In this document: piece by piece, positions 26,560 through 35,443 of the stretch
How the letters are laid out: each line of letters starts with the position of its first letter
Numbering within the stretch: position 1 is the first letter of the stretch
DNA from: Ruminococcaceae bacterium UBA5413
GTDB taxonomy: Bacteria > Bacillota > Clostridia > Oscillospirales > Acutalibacteraceae
NCBI GenBank assembly: GCA_002409585.1
Contig: DHNP01000045.1
Coordinates: 104,815-168,814, forward strand
DNA: 64,000 bases
Direction: 5' to 3'
Notes under the pieces: model-generated
Told to the model about the DNA's origin: nothing
The model's input: the letters and a program-made list of their open reading frames with translations, nothing else
Databases searched by the model: none
Program-made: the position numbers and the translations under genes

Positions 26560-27506
26560 TATTCCCCTATGAACTCACGTATAATGGAATCCGCAGGCAC
26601 GGTATCTTCGTCTATCGCGTAAAAGCGCTCCACGGCCGACAGCAGCTTCGAAGCCGTGCCTGAAAAAACGCTTTCCGGCTGAACCCCTGACAGCAGTCCC
26701 GACGCCTGCCTTTTCAGCACGCACAGCTCATAAGCATGGAAAGAATTTATGGTAAAGTCCGCCCCTCCCCTGTACGGCTTTATGTTTTTATACTCACCGG
26801 CCATGACGTTGCCCCACATGGCAAGTGTCCTCTCGGGAGCTGTACCTCTGAAGTTGTAGTCGCGGACAATCCTGCGGACGAGCCTTATATCGTTCGGCCC
26901 GAGCAGCTGCGCTTTGCCGTCGGTCACGCCCTGCTTTACGCTTATGTAAATTTTATAAGCCTTAAGCCCTTTCGCGCTGTCGAGCAGCATGGGGTTAAGC
27001 GCGTGTATGCCCTCAACAATAGCTATTTCGCCGTCGTTAAGAACTATATGGCGCCTATGCGGGTACGGGGCGCGTATCTCAAAGTCGAAAACCGGCATGC
27101 TGCAGCGGCTGTTTTCGGCTAAATCACGCAGGCATTTCTTAAGTTCCGGAACATTAAGCGCTTCTATGCACTCATAGTCGCGCTGCCCGTCCGGTAGCAG
27201 CGGCGCACAGGATTCGCCGAGATAAAAATCGTCAAGCGAAATGATTACGCTGCCTATGCCCACTTTGCGCAAAGCTTTCGAAAGCAGGTGGGCGGTTGTC
27301 GTCTTGCCGCTGCTCGAAGGTCCGGCAAGCATTACGAGTTTGCAGCGTTCCCTGTCGTTTTTTATTTTCTCGGCTATATCCATAATATTTTTATGGAAAG
27401 CTTTTTCGGAATTTTCCACAAACATGCGCGGGTCGGAACGCGCCTCACGGTTTATATCATCAAGCGTATTTTCATACTCCCTGAAGTTCTTGCTGCGACT
27501 TTCCAT
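26559..27506 (-). CDS. Uridine kinase-like nucleoside kinase
   Basis: 315 residues. The P-loop is MLAGPSSSGKTTTAHLL, followed by the phosphate-acceptor region ISLDDFY and EGIHALNP, as in uridine kinase/phosphoribulokinase proteins. In Firmicutes these are often fused behind TGS and HD-like domains, but here only a short N-terminal helix precedes. The gene overlaps the end of hemZ by 35 bases. Substrate not determined. Confidence 0.85.
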   Translation of the reverse strand: MESRSKNFREYENTLDDINREARSDPRMFVENSEKAFHKNIMDIAEKIKNDRERCKLVMLAGPSSSGKTTTAHLLSKALRKVGIGSVIISLDDFYLGESCAPLLPDGQRDYECIEALNVPELKKCLRDLAENSRCSMPVFDFEIRAPYPHRRHIVLNDGEIAIVEGIHALNPMLLDSAKGLKAYKIYISVKQGVTDGKAQLLGPNDIRLVRRIVRDYNFRGTAPERTLAMWGNVMAGEYKNIKPYRGGADFTINSFHAYELCVLKRQASGLLSGVQPESVFSGTASKLLSAVERFYAIDEDTVPADSIIREFIGE

Positions 27507-28959
27507 AAAAATCAATCACCAAATCTTTCCTGCCGATTATTTCGTTAAAACGGTTTATATATTCATATGGGTATTTAAAATTAAATATCCTCTCAAGTTT
27601 TTCCGAACACGGGTCTTTAAGCTTTGTACCCGCCCCGCATCCGCAGGCTAAAATGGTCTGCTGTTCTTCCATTATAAACACGTTATACAGATTTTCAAAC
27701 CCCGGCTTGCACCACCCGGTGTTTTCAAGGTTGCCGGCCATGCGGCTCTGCCTGTAGAGATAATACGGGATATAGCCTTTTTCAGGCAGCACCGAGTCGG
27801 CATACATTATCATACTGCCAGCGTCTTGCGTACCTGCGGCGGAAGCACCGCTTTTTTCCTGCGCAAGCCTTGCGGCGCGTTTCAGCGCGAGGGTGTGTAC
27901 GGTTATACTTTCCGGCGACATGTCCGTTATGACGTCAACCGTGTGTTTAAAGCCTTCTTCATCGTCGCGCGGCAGCCCGGCGATTATATCCATATTTATA
28001 TTGCCGAAGCCGCACCCGCGCGCAAGGCGGAACGCCGAAACTGTCTGTGCCGCCGTGTGGCGCCTGCCTATGGCCGTAAGTACGTCGTCGCTCATAGTCT
28101 GCGGGTTTATGCTTATGCGCCCAACGCCCCTTGACTTCATGGCGTAAAGCTTTTCTTCAGTGACAGTGTCCGGCCTGCCCGCCTCAACCGTTACTTCCAT
28201 ACAGTACGACATGTCAAACGACGAGCGGACTGCATCAAGGACCTGCCCGAGTTGGCCGGCCGTCAGCACAGTCGGCGTTCCTCCGCCCACATAAACCGAC
28301 AAAAGCTTGAGGCAGAGCTTTTCGGCAACTTCTCCCGTACGCTTTATCTCACTGCACAAAAGTTCCACGTAAGCGGGTATAAGCTTAAAGGTTTTATCTA
28401 CAGACGACGAGACAAAAGAACAGTACGCGCACCTTGTAGGGCAAAAAGGAATTCCTATATAAAGGCTGAAAGAGTCGGGCGTCTGCAGCGCGAGTATGCC
28501 GCGCTCGTTCTCAAACACATCTGCCGCAAGCTCTGTTTTTTCTTTTGACACCAAAAGTTTCTCTTCAAAATATTTTTTTGCACCGGCTTTGCCGGCTTTT
28601 GCCATAATGCCTCCGTAAAGCTTCACGGGCCTTACGCCGGTAAGTATGCCCCACTTCGGCGTAAAGCCGCACATCTGCGTAAGTACCGAAAACAAAAGCA
28701 CGCTCATACTGCGCTGCGTTTCACGGCCGTCAGCGGCTTCATCGTAAGTAAGTGCCTTTGACCGCCATTTTTTTGCACCGTCTTTTTCAACATATGCCGT
28801 AACCGAAATCCCAGTGCCGGTGTCTCTTACCCCTGTATAAACGAATGTCCCGCCGCCGCACGGCTTTGAAACAACCGTTATCTTTTCCAATGGGAAAAAT
28901 ACACGGCAGAGGTTTTCCATTTCATACCTGAACTCGTGGCCGTCAATACATAGAATCAT
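27472..28959 (-). CDS. hemZ: Coproporphyrinogen III dehydrogenase-like radical SAM protein HemZ
   Basis: 495 residues, the length of HemZ. A family-specific N-terminal domain is followed by the radical SAM core GIPFCPTRCAYCSFVS (CxxxCxxC), SVYVGGGTPT and the HemN-like GRISINPQTMSDDVLTAIGR. HemZ/HemN proteins oxidise coproporphyrinogen anaerobically, though some HemW relatives are heme chaperones. It overlaps the upstream hydrolase gene by 17 bases. Confidence 0.92.
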   Translation of the reverse strand: MILCIDGHEFRYEMENLCRVFFPLEKITVVSKPCGGGTFVYTGVRDTGTGISVTAYVEKDGAKKWRSKALTYDEAADGRETQRSMSVLLFSVLTQMCGFTPKWGILTGVRPVKLYGGIMAKAGKAGAKKYFEEKLLVSKEKTELAADVFENERGILALQTPDSFSLYIGIPFCPTRCAYCSFVSSSVDKTFKLIPAYVELLCSEIKRTGEVAEKLCLKLLSVYVGGGTPTVLTAGQLGQVLDAVRSSFDMSYCMEVTVEAGRPDTVTEEKLYAMKSRGVGRISINPQTMSDDVLTAIGRRHTAAQTVSAFRLARGCGFGNINMDIIAGLPRDDEEGFKHTVDVITDMSPESITVHTLALKRAARLAQEKSGASAAGTQDAGSMIMYADSVLPEKGYIPYYLYRQSRMAGNLENTGWCKPGFENLYNVFIMEEQQTILACGCGAGTKLKDPCSEKLERIFNFKYPYEYINRFNEIIGRKDLVIDFYGKSQQELQGV

Positions 28960-29581
28960 CGATATTGTCTTTCATATAAGGATTGTATTCGCGTTCAAAG
29001 TCGAGGCTGCTTTCCGGGCCGTGCCCCGGATAAACCTTGAAATTTCCTTTGAGGCTTTTCAGCTTTAAAAGCGACGCCCTCATATCGGCCGCGCTGCCCG
29101 TAGGGCAGTCCACGCGGCCGCAGCACAGTTTCATAAGCGTATCGCCCGCAAAGATTGCGCCGCCTGCTACAAAGCAGCACCCGCCTGAAGTGTGCCCCGG
29201 CGTGTGGAGTACCTTTATCTGCGTTTTTCCAAGCGCGGCTGTGTCGCCGTCCTTCAGCAAAACGTCCGCCGAAAACGGCGTTACCGAAGTGCCGAAAAAA
29301 GGCCCTCCCAAATTACTTTCTCCGTCGTTTATCATGTGCTCTTCGCCGGAATAAATGTATACTTTTGCACCGGTAAGCTTTTTAACCTCGGCTACGCCTG
29401 TTATATGGTCAAAATGCCCGTGCGTCAGAAGTATCATTTTTATATTGCCTCCGCTTACGGCATCTATCAGTTCCCTGTTTACAAATCCCGGGTCTATGAC
29501 AGCGCCGTCACCGGTGGCTGCATCCGTTATGACATAGCAGTTAGTCGGGAGAGGCCCTCCCTGGATACATTTTACGTCCAA
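28943..29581 (-). CDS. Metallo-beta-lactamase-fold hydrolase (glyoxalase II-like, YqgX type)
   Basis: 212 residues with the metal site THGHFDH, the GHTSGGCCF histidine, an Asp in FAGDTLM and the terminal GHGPESS. YqgX-type proteins are proposed thioesterases or hydroxyacylglutathione hydrolase-like enzymes. TTG start behind AAGGGG. It is in an overlapping run rel, this gene, hemZ, nucleoside kinase. Confidence 0.9.
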   Translation of the reverse strand: MDVKCIQGGPLPTNCYVITDAATGDGAVIDPGFVNRELIDAVSGGNIKMILLTHGHFDHITGVAEVKKLTGAKVYIYSGEEHMINDGESNLGGPFFGTSVTPFSADVLLKDGDTAALGKTQIKVLHTPGHTSGGCCFVAGGAIFAGDTLMKLCCGRVDCPTGSAADMRASLLKLKSLKGNFKVYPGHGPESSLDFEREYNPYMKDNIDDSMY

Positions 29582-29632
29582 TGTTAATTTCCCCTTTCCA
29601 AAGCGTTTCGCCGACGGGCAAAGTATTCCATT

Positions 29633-31801
29633 TTACGCGCGCCTTACGTAGGTTATGCCGTCAATATTAGAAAGGCGCTCTATAACGCTTTTTAAATGAT
29701 CTATCCCGTTTACTGAAATAGTAGCGGAGATAACCGCGCTGCCATCCTTATTTTCGCGCGAGTTGAGCGAATGTATAAAAAGCCGCATATTGAAAAGCTG
29801 CTGCGTTACGTCAGCCAAAAGGCCGGAGCGGTCCTCTGCGACTATCTCGAGGGTAGCGTTGAATTTTTCTTTTATTTCGCCCTCCCAGTGCGCTTTGACC
29901 CACCTGTCCGGTTCAGGAGACTTAGAGATATCGGCCGGAACGTTTTTACACTCGCGCTTATGGATTGAAACACCGAAGCCGCGTGTGACAAAGCCTACTA
30001 TCTCATCGCCCGGCAGCGGGTTGCAGCAGCGTGAAAACTTTATAAGGCAGTTGTCCATGCCGTCGACTATCACTCCGCTTCCGGCTTTTTTATGCCCCGC
30101 GGGGGCTTCCGCGGCTACCGGCGCAGGCGTTGAAGGCTCTTTGTGGGAGTTTTCCTTTATCTTAGGCAGTATCTTCCAAAGCTGTATGCCGCCGTACCCT
30201 ATGGCTGCGTAAACGTCCTCTACGCTGCCGCAGTTATGCTTTGAGCCTATTTTAGCGAGCAGGTCGTCAAGCTCTTTCTCGTCTATCGCTATATTGTTGT
30301 GCCTCAGTTCACGCTGGAGTTCCGCCTTACCCTCCGCAATGTTCTCGTCGCGCTTTTCGTGTTTGAACCAAAAGCGTATTTTATTGCGCGCGCCGCTCGT
30401 TTTCACTATTTTAAGCCAGTCGCGGCTTGGGCCGCGTGCTTCTTTTGAAGTGAGCACCTCCACTATCTCGCCGGTTTTCACCTTATAGTCTATAGGCACT
30501 ATGCGCTTGTCGACTTTAGCGCCGACCATACGGTTGCCCACGGCGCTGTGTATGGCGTAAGCAAAGTCTATAACAGTAGAGCCTGACGGCAGGTTTATGA
30601 CGTCGCCGCGCGGCGTAAACACAAAAACGTCTTCCGGCACAAGGTCGGACTTTATAGTGCGGACTATATCGGTTGCATCCTCGCTGTCCTTTTCACTGTC
30701 AAGCATTTGGCGTATCCACGACAGCCGCTTTTCGAAGGAATCCTCCTTGTTAGAAATGCCGAGCTTGTACTTCCAGTGCGCGGCAATGCCGTACTCGGCG
30801 GTATGGTGCATTTCCCAAGTACGTATCTGCACCTCAAACGGGATGCCTTCCTTGCCTATGACAGTCGTATGCAGCGACTGGTACATGTTAGGCTTTGGGG
30901 TTGATATATAGTCCTTGAACCTGTTGGGCAGCGGGCGGAACATGTCGTGGATTATGCCAAGGACGTTATAGCAGTCGTTTACAGTGTCAACTATAACCCG
31001 CAGCGCGTATATATCGTAGATTTCGTCCATTGACCTGCTCTGCATAAACATCTTCCTGTATATGCCGTTTATGCTTTTGACGCGCCCTTCTATATAGACG
31101 TTCGGTATTATTTTGGAAAGCCGCTCGTACATCTTTTTGCGCATATCTTCTATGAACTTTTTGCGTTCCTCCCCCCTGAGGTTAAGCCCGTCCTCTATTT
31201 CCTTATATGCAAACGGGTCAAGTATTTTTAAGGACCTGTCCTCAAGTTCTTCTTTGACGGCACGTATGCCGAGGCGGTGCGCTATGGGGGCGTAAACCTC
31301 CATGTTTTCGAGCGCTTTGTCGCGCTGTTTCTGCGGCCGCATGTACTCTATGGTGCGCATGTTATGGAGGCGGTCCGCGAGCTTGATGATGATAACGCGG
31401 ATATCCTCCGACATGGCTATAAGCATTTTCCTTATGTTTTCCGCCTGCTGGACTTCGCGCGACGAATACGGTATGCGCCCGAGCTTGGTAACGCCGTCTA
31501 TAAGTCCGGCAATTTCAGGGCCGAACTCTTTTTTTATCCTGTCAAGGCTGACCGGCGTGTCCTCCACAACGTCGTGCAGGAGGCCTGCCGCCACGGACTC
31601 GGTGTCCATGCCGAGAGACACAAGTGTGCACGCCGCCGCAAGTGGATGGGAAATATAGGGCGAACCTGACAGGCGTTTTTGGCCCCTGTGCGAATTTTCC
31701 GCAAGCTGGTAGGCGCGGCTGATAACATCCATGTCATAGCTGCGCTCGCTTTTTTTAATAAGGTCCACAAGGTCGTCATAAGTTTTTAGAGGATAAGACA
31801 T
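29633..31801 (-). CDS. rel: Bifunctional (p)ppGpp synthetase/hydrolase Rel
   Basis: 722 residues with all domains in order: HD hydrolase (HDVVEDT at 76-82), RelA/SpoT synthetase (RVKSINGIYRKMFMQ), TGS (VFTPRGDVINLPSGSTVIDFAYAIH), a Cys-containing zinc-finger region (FSRCCNPLPGDEIVGFVTRG) and a C-terminal ACT domain. Intact HD and synthetase motifs point to a bifunctional Rel that makes and destroys the stringent alarmone. It starts two bases after recJ. Confidence 0.96.
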   Translation of the reverse strand: MSYPLKTYDDLVDLIKKSERSYDMDVISRAYQLAENSHRGQKRLSGSPYISHPLAAACTLVSLGMDTESVAAGLLHDVVEDTPVSLDRIKKEFGPEIAGLIDGVTKLGRIPYSSREVQQAENIRKMLIAMSEDIRVIIIKLADRLHNMRTIEYMRPQKQRDKALENMEVYAPIAHRLGIRAVKEELEDRSLKILDPFAYKEIEDGLNLRGEERKKFIEDMRKKMYERLSKIIPNVYIEGRVKSINGIYRKMFMQSRSMDEIYDIYALRVIVDTVNDCYNVLGIIHDMFRPLPNRFKDYISTPKPNMYQSLHTTVIGKEGIPFEVQIRTWEMHHTAEYGIAAHWKYKLGISNKEDSFEKRLSWIRQMLDSEKDSEDATDIVRTIKSDLVPEDVFVFTPRGDVINLPSGSTVIDFAYAIHSAVGNRMVGAKVDKRIVPIDYKVKTGEIVEVLTSKEARGPSRDWLKIVKTSGARNKIRFWFKHEKRDENIAEGKAELQRELRHNNIAIDEKELDDLLAKIGSKHNCGSVEDVYAAIGYGGIQLWKILPKIKENSHKEPSTPAPVAAEAPAGHKKAGSGVIVDGMDNCLIKFSRCCNPLPGDEIVGFVTRGFGVSIHKRECKNVPADISKSPEPDRWVKAHWEGEIKEKFNATLEIVAEDRSGLLADVTQQLFNMRLFIHSLNSRENKDGSAVISATISVNGIDHLKSVIERLSNIDGITYVRRA

Positions 31802-31803
31802 TT

Positions 31804-33873
31804 TTAAACTCCACCGGCTTTTTTGTATTTATTGAGTAATTTATAAGTAGCCGATCCGGTAAGGTCTGCCTTGGTGCTTTGAGGAATTATTTCCATATTG
31901 TATGTATACGCTGATTTTTTTATCCTCACAAGACCGCACTCACTGAATATATCGAGAATCGGCAGCAGCTTTTCAAGGCTTATCCGTGCATTTCTGACCC
32001 TGTGCGTAAAAACCTCCACAGGCCCGGAGTATCCGCCGGTACTTTTCAGCGCGCGGTAAACAGCGGCAAAGTCTTCTCTCAGCGGAAGCATCGCACCGGC
32101 TTCGGCGGCCGTAAGCTCCTCGCCGCGTTTTAGCTTTTCATATAAATTTATGCCGTTTATCAGGTCCGACGTTTTGTCGTCCGAAAACTTCATCGCGCGT
32201 ATAACAATAGAAAGCGTATTTTTGCCGTTGTACTCTTTTGCCGTAAGTGCAACGGCTAAGTCTACAGTGTCGCCCGCCGCGTAACCGAACTCCCGCAGCG
32301 TCGTGGCAAAGCGCATGCACCGCACAGTGCAGCCGCCCCTTTTCACGCTTACGCGCAGGTGCTTCCCGCCGCCTACCGGCGTTATGTCGGATATCTGCAT
32401 TGACCTTAATCCGAAAAGGGGGTACGGGTTACACGTTCCAAACGGTTCAAGGTACTTAAAATACGACGGTATATCAACTGAAAGTTTTTCGGGCTTAACC
32501 ATGCAGTCTATATTAAGCACAGGCGCCGGCATAGGCTCAGGAAGCGAAGCCGCGTAAGCGTTTATGCGCCTGCGGAACTCGTTTATATTTTCCTCAGGCA
32601 TAGACATGCCCGCGGCCATGGGATGGCCGCCGAACTTAGTTAGCAGGTCTTTGCAGGCGCACACAGCCTCAAAAAGCGAAAAGCCCTCGACACTGCGTCC
32701 GGAACCGCGCGCCTCGCCGCCCATAAATGAAAAAATCACGCACGGCTTGCCTAACTTTTCTGTTACGCGCGACGCTACTATGCCTATCACGCCGGGGTGC
32801 CAGTCCCTGCCGCCAGCCACAATCACGCGGTCATATGTAAAAGCGGGGTTTTTATCCAATATATCTATGACGTCGTTATAGATTTCTTCTTCAATGCCGC
32901 GCCTGTAGTCGTTGTCCTCGCATATTTCAGCCGCAAGCGCTCCGGCCTCCTCCGGATCTTCTGAAATCATCATGCGCACGGCGCGGTCGGGCGAGCCTAT
33001 GCGTCCCGCGGCGTTTATGCGCGGGACTATGCCGAACAGCACTCCGCGCGCCGTAACGGAGCCGGGGTCAATGCCGGCTGCTTCCATTACGGCTTTAAGG
33101 CCCAGTCTGTCGGTGCGCCCCATAAACCGCAGTCCCTCACGGACGAGCATCCTGTTTTCACCTCTTAGCTCAACTATGTCGCCTATGGTGCCGATAGCGG
33201 CAAGGTCGGCATAGTTTTCGAGTAAAGAAGTAACGTCGCAGTCAGACCCTTCAAGCGCCATAATAAGCTTAAACGCGACTCCAACCCCCGCGAAGTCCTT
33301 AAACGGGCACCCGGCTCCTTTTATGTACGGGTCAGCGACAGCATACGCCTGCGGCAGTACTTCACGCGGACGGTGATGGTCGGTAACTACCGTTTCAATG
33401 CCAAGGCTTTTCGCGTATGCGATTTCTTCCACAGAAGTTATGCCGTTGTCTACCGTTACAATAAGGTTAACGCCCTGCTCCTTAAGTTTGTCCACAGCGC
33501 CTGTATTCATACCATAGCCTTCGCTTTCACGGTCAGGTATGTAATAAATCACGTTCCCGCCGCACGACTCTATGTAGGAGTAAAGCATGGCGGTAGCCGT
33601 AATGCCGTCGGCATCGTAGTCGCCGTAGACCGCTATTTTTTCAAAGCTGTCCAAAGCGGCGTTTATCCTGCCGGCGGCAGCCTCCATGCCGGGTATTAAA
33701 AGCGGATCCGAAAACCGCGTATCAGTCGAAAGGAATCCCTTCGACTCATCATCTTCCGTCATGCCGCGCGTCTGCAGCAAAATGGCAAGCAGCGGCGGTA
33801 TGCCCATGCGTTCAGCCGACTTTAACGCCGCGCCGCTGTCGTGAGGAAGTATTTTCCATTTCATAATAGCCAT
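31804..33873 (-). CDS. recJ: Single-stranded-DNA-specific exonuclease RecJ
   Basis: 689 residues. The DHH-superfamily motifs are VYGDYDADGITATAML, TVDNG and VTDHHRPRE, followed by the DHHA1 domain with VAGGRDWHPGVIGIVASR and GGHPMAAGMS. RecJ degrades ssDNA 5' to 3' in recombination and base repair. The start ATG 33873 has GGTGG six bases upstream. recJ and rel are adjacent in many Firmicutes. Confidence 0.96.
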   Translation of the reverse strand: MAIMKWKILPHDSGAALKSAERMGIPPLLAILLQTRGMTEDDESKGFLSTDTRFSDPLLIPGMEAAAGRINAALDSFEKIAVYGDYDADGITATAMLYSYIESCGGNVIYYIPDRESEGYGMNTGAVDKLKEQGVNLIVTVDNGITSVEEIAYAKSLGIETVVTDHHRPREVLPQAYAVADPYIKGAGCPFKDFAGVGVAFKLIMALEGSDCDVTSLLENYADLAAIGTIGDIVELRGENRMLVREGLRFMGRTDRLGLKAVMEAAGIDPGSVTARGVLFGIVPRINAAGRIGSPDRAVRMMISEDPEEAGALAAEICEDNDYRRGIEEEIYNDVIDILDKNPAFTYDRVIVAGGRDWHPGVIGIVASRVTEKLGKPCVIFSFMGGEARGSGRSVEGFSLFEAVCACKDLLTKFGGHPMAAGMSMPEENINEFRRRINAYAASLPEPMPAPVLNIDCMVKPEKLSVDIPSYFKYLEPFGTCNPYPLFGLRSMQISDITPVGGGKHLRVSVKRGGCTVRCMRFATTLREFGYAAGDTVDLAVALTAKEYNGKNTLSIVIRAMKFSDDKTSDLINGINLYEKLKRGEELTAAEAGAMLPLREDFAAVYRALKSTGGYSGPVEVFTHRVRNARISLEKLLPILDIFSECGLVRIKKSAYTYNMEIIPQSTKADLTGSATYKLLNKYKKAGGV

Positions 33874-34237
33874 TCATTCCACCAGCCTCATATTTGTTTA
33901 TTTTATCATTTTAAATGGCTTTATTCAACATATTATTTACTTATTCCTTTTTAAAGGCAAAAAAGGCAAATTTATAATTTTGCATAACGCGAATGTCTGC
34001 CCGCTTGCGGTGTTCTGCCTTTTCACTTATTTTTACAGAGTTAATTATTTTAAAATATTAAAAATTGTAATACCCAGTCTGCATTTTACTTCCGCAGTTT
34101 TTATAACCGAAATGCCATAATGTGAATAATAATCACTTTTTTATATATAATACATAAAAAGGCATATACTATATTGTATAAATATTCATATGGCAGCTGG
34201 TTTATATTGCCTATTTTACAAAAAGGCGGAATAATAA
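33874..34237. other. 364-base divergent intergenic region, recJ / XRE regulator
   Basis: AT-rich with no open frame of note. It contains TTTTTAAAGGCAAAAAAGGCA (partly repetitive) and several TATA-like hexamers near 34145-34190 that could serve the XRE gene. I see no clear promoter pair or structured RNA. Confidence 0.5.
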
Positions 34238-34636
34238 TTGAATAGAATTCATATTAATGAACGTCTTCGGGAATTGCGTATCAAAAGCGGCTACACGCAA
34301 AGTCAGATTGCAAAAATACTTAACATCGACCGTTCCACCTACTCGTACTATGAAATTGGTAAAACAATGCCGGATGTGTCCTCACTTTTAACACTTGCCA
34401 AAATTTTCAATATATCCATAAGCGAGCTGTTAGCCGACGAATCCAATCCCAAAATGATGAAAGAGCTTTCAGGCAGCGGCATTAGAATGGACTATATCAG
34501 CGGAAAGAAAAACATAAGCCATATTTATGAACTTTCCGGCACCGAGCAGGAGCTTGTCGGCATTTTCAGGACGTGTTCAGAAAACCAGCAGAAAGAAATC
34601 ATCGACTATTTTAACAATATCGCTTCAAAAAGATAA
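34238..34636 (+). CDS. XRE-family helix-turn-helix regulator
   Basis: 132 residues. The Cro/C1-type HTH covers residues 8-62 (LRELRIKSGYTQSQIAKIL, DRSTYSYYEIGKTMPD). The C-terminal half is unlike known sensor domains. TTG start seven bases after AGGCGG. It has its own terminator, and its target is unknown. Confidence 0.9.
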   Translation: MNRIHINERLRELRIKSGYTQSQIAKILNIDRSTYSYYEIGKTMPDVSSLLTLAKIFNISISELLADESNPKMMKELSGSGIRMDYISGKKNISHIYELSGTEQELVGIFRTCSENQQKEIIDYFNNIASKR

Positions 34637-34648
34637 GCCTGTGTTAAG

Positions 34649-34686
34649 TGTTCCCGCCGTTGTGTATAACGGGCGGGACATTTTTA
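34649..34686 (+). terminator. Terminator after the XRE gene
   Basis: TGTTCCCGCC pairs with GGCGGGACA (one bulge), followed by TTTTT. Confidence 0.85.
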
Positions 34687-34843
34687 TATCCGTTAATAAT
34701 GCTTTTTATGTTTTTTAAGCACCCGTGCCGCTTTACATTTGCTTTTAAACTGTGATAAAATTAATTTATATGATTGGGAAACCCGGGCAAGACGTCTACT
34801 TTACGCTTCAACAATTTTTGTCCGACCATAAGAGGTGTTTGCT

Positions 34844-35431
34844 ATGCGTTTTGATGCTTTTACCGGTGGTATTGAACCGGGCGGCCTTCGTTCAAAAAGC
34901 GAAATCCGTATATTGATTTGCTACCTGCTCTCAAGCGTCGGTTCGCCGCTTACAAAGGACGATATCATAAGTATAATTTCCGACTACGGTTTGGCTAATT
35001 ATTTTGAAACAGCCGACGCCGTGTCGGATATGCTCGGCAAAGGCCTTGTTGTTTCCGAAGCCGGCGGCTGCATTTCCGTCACCGACACTGGGCGCATGAT
35101 CGCGAAGCAGCTCGACACCGCCCTTCCGCCCACCATACGCGACAAAGCAGTAAAAGCCGCCGTCAACCTGCTTGCAAAAGCAAAACGTGAAAAAGAAAAT
35201 AAAGTCGAGATTAACGCGGCCAACGGCGGCTACAGCGTCGTGTGCCACATTTCCGGCGGCAGCAGCGACCTTATGTGTTTTTCCATTTCCGTGCCTGATA
35301 TGCGCCAGGCGCTTACGGTAAAAAAGAATTTCCAAAATTCACCTGAAACAATATACCGTGTCCTGCTTGCGCTCGTCACAGGTGACACGGACGTGGCGGC
35401 AGATATAATAAAAAATACGGAACGCTCTTAA
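34844..35431 (+). CDS. DUF4364 family winged-helix-like protein
   Basis: 195 residues. The N-terminal 75 read like a winged helix (KSEIRILICYLLSSVGSPLTKDDIISIISDY), followed by helices and a strand-rich C-terminal part. The family is widespread in Clostridia and uncharacterised. ATG 34844 follows AGAGGTG. The gene lies 12 bases before recD2, so it is probably co-transcribed with recD2 and comF. Confidence 0.82.
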   Translation: MRFDAFTGGIEPGGLRSKSEIRILICYLLSSVGSPLTKDDIISIISDYGLANYFETADAVSDMLGKGLVVSEAGGCISVTDTGRMIAKQLDTALPPTIRDKAVKAAVNLLAKAKREKENKVEINAANGGYSVVCHISGGSSDLMCFSISVPDMRQALTVKKNFQNSPETIYRVLLALVTGDTDVAADIIKNTERS

Positions 35432-35443
35432 AGGGGTAATGGC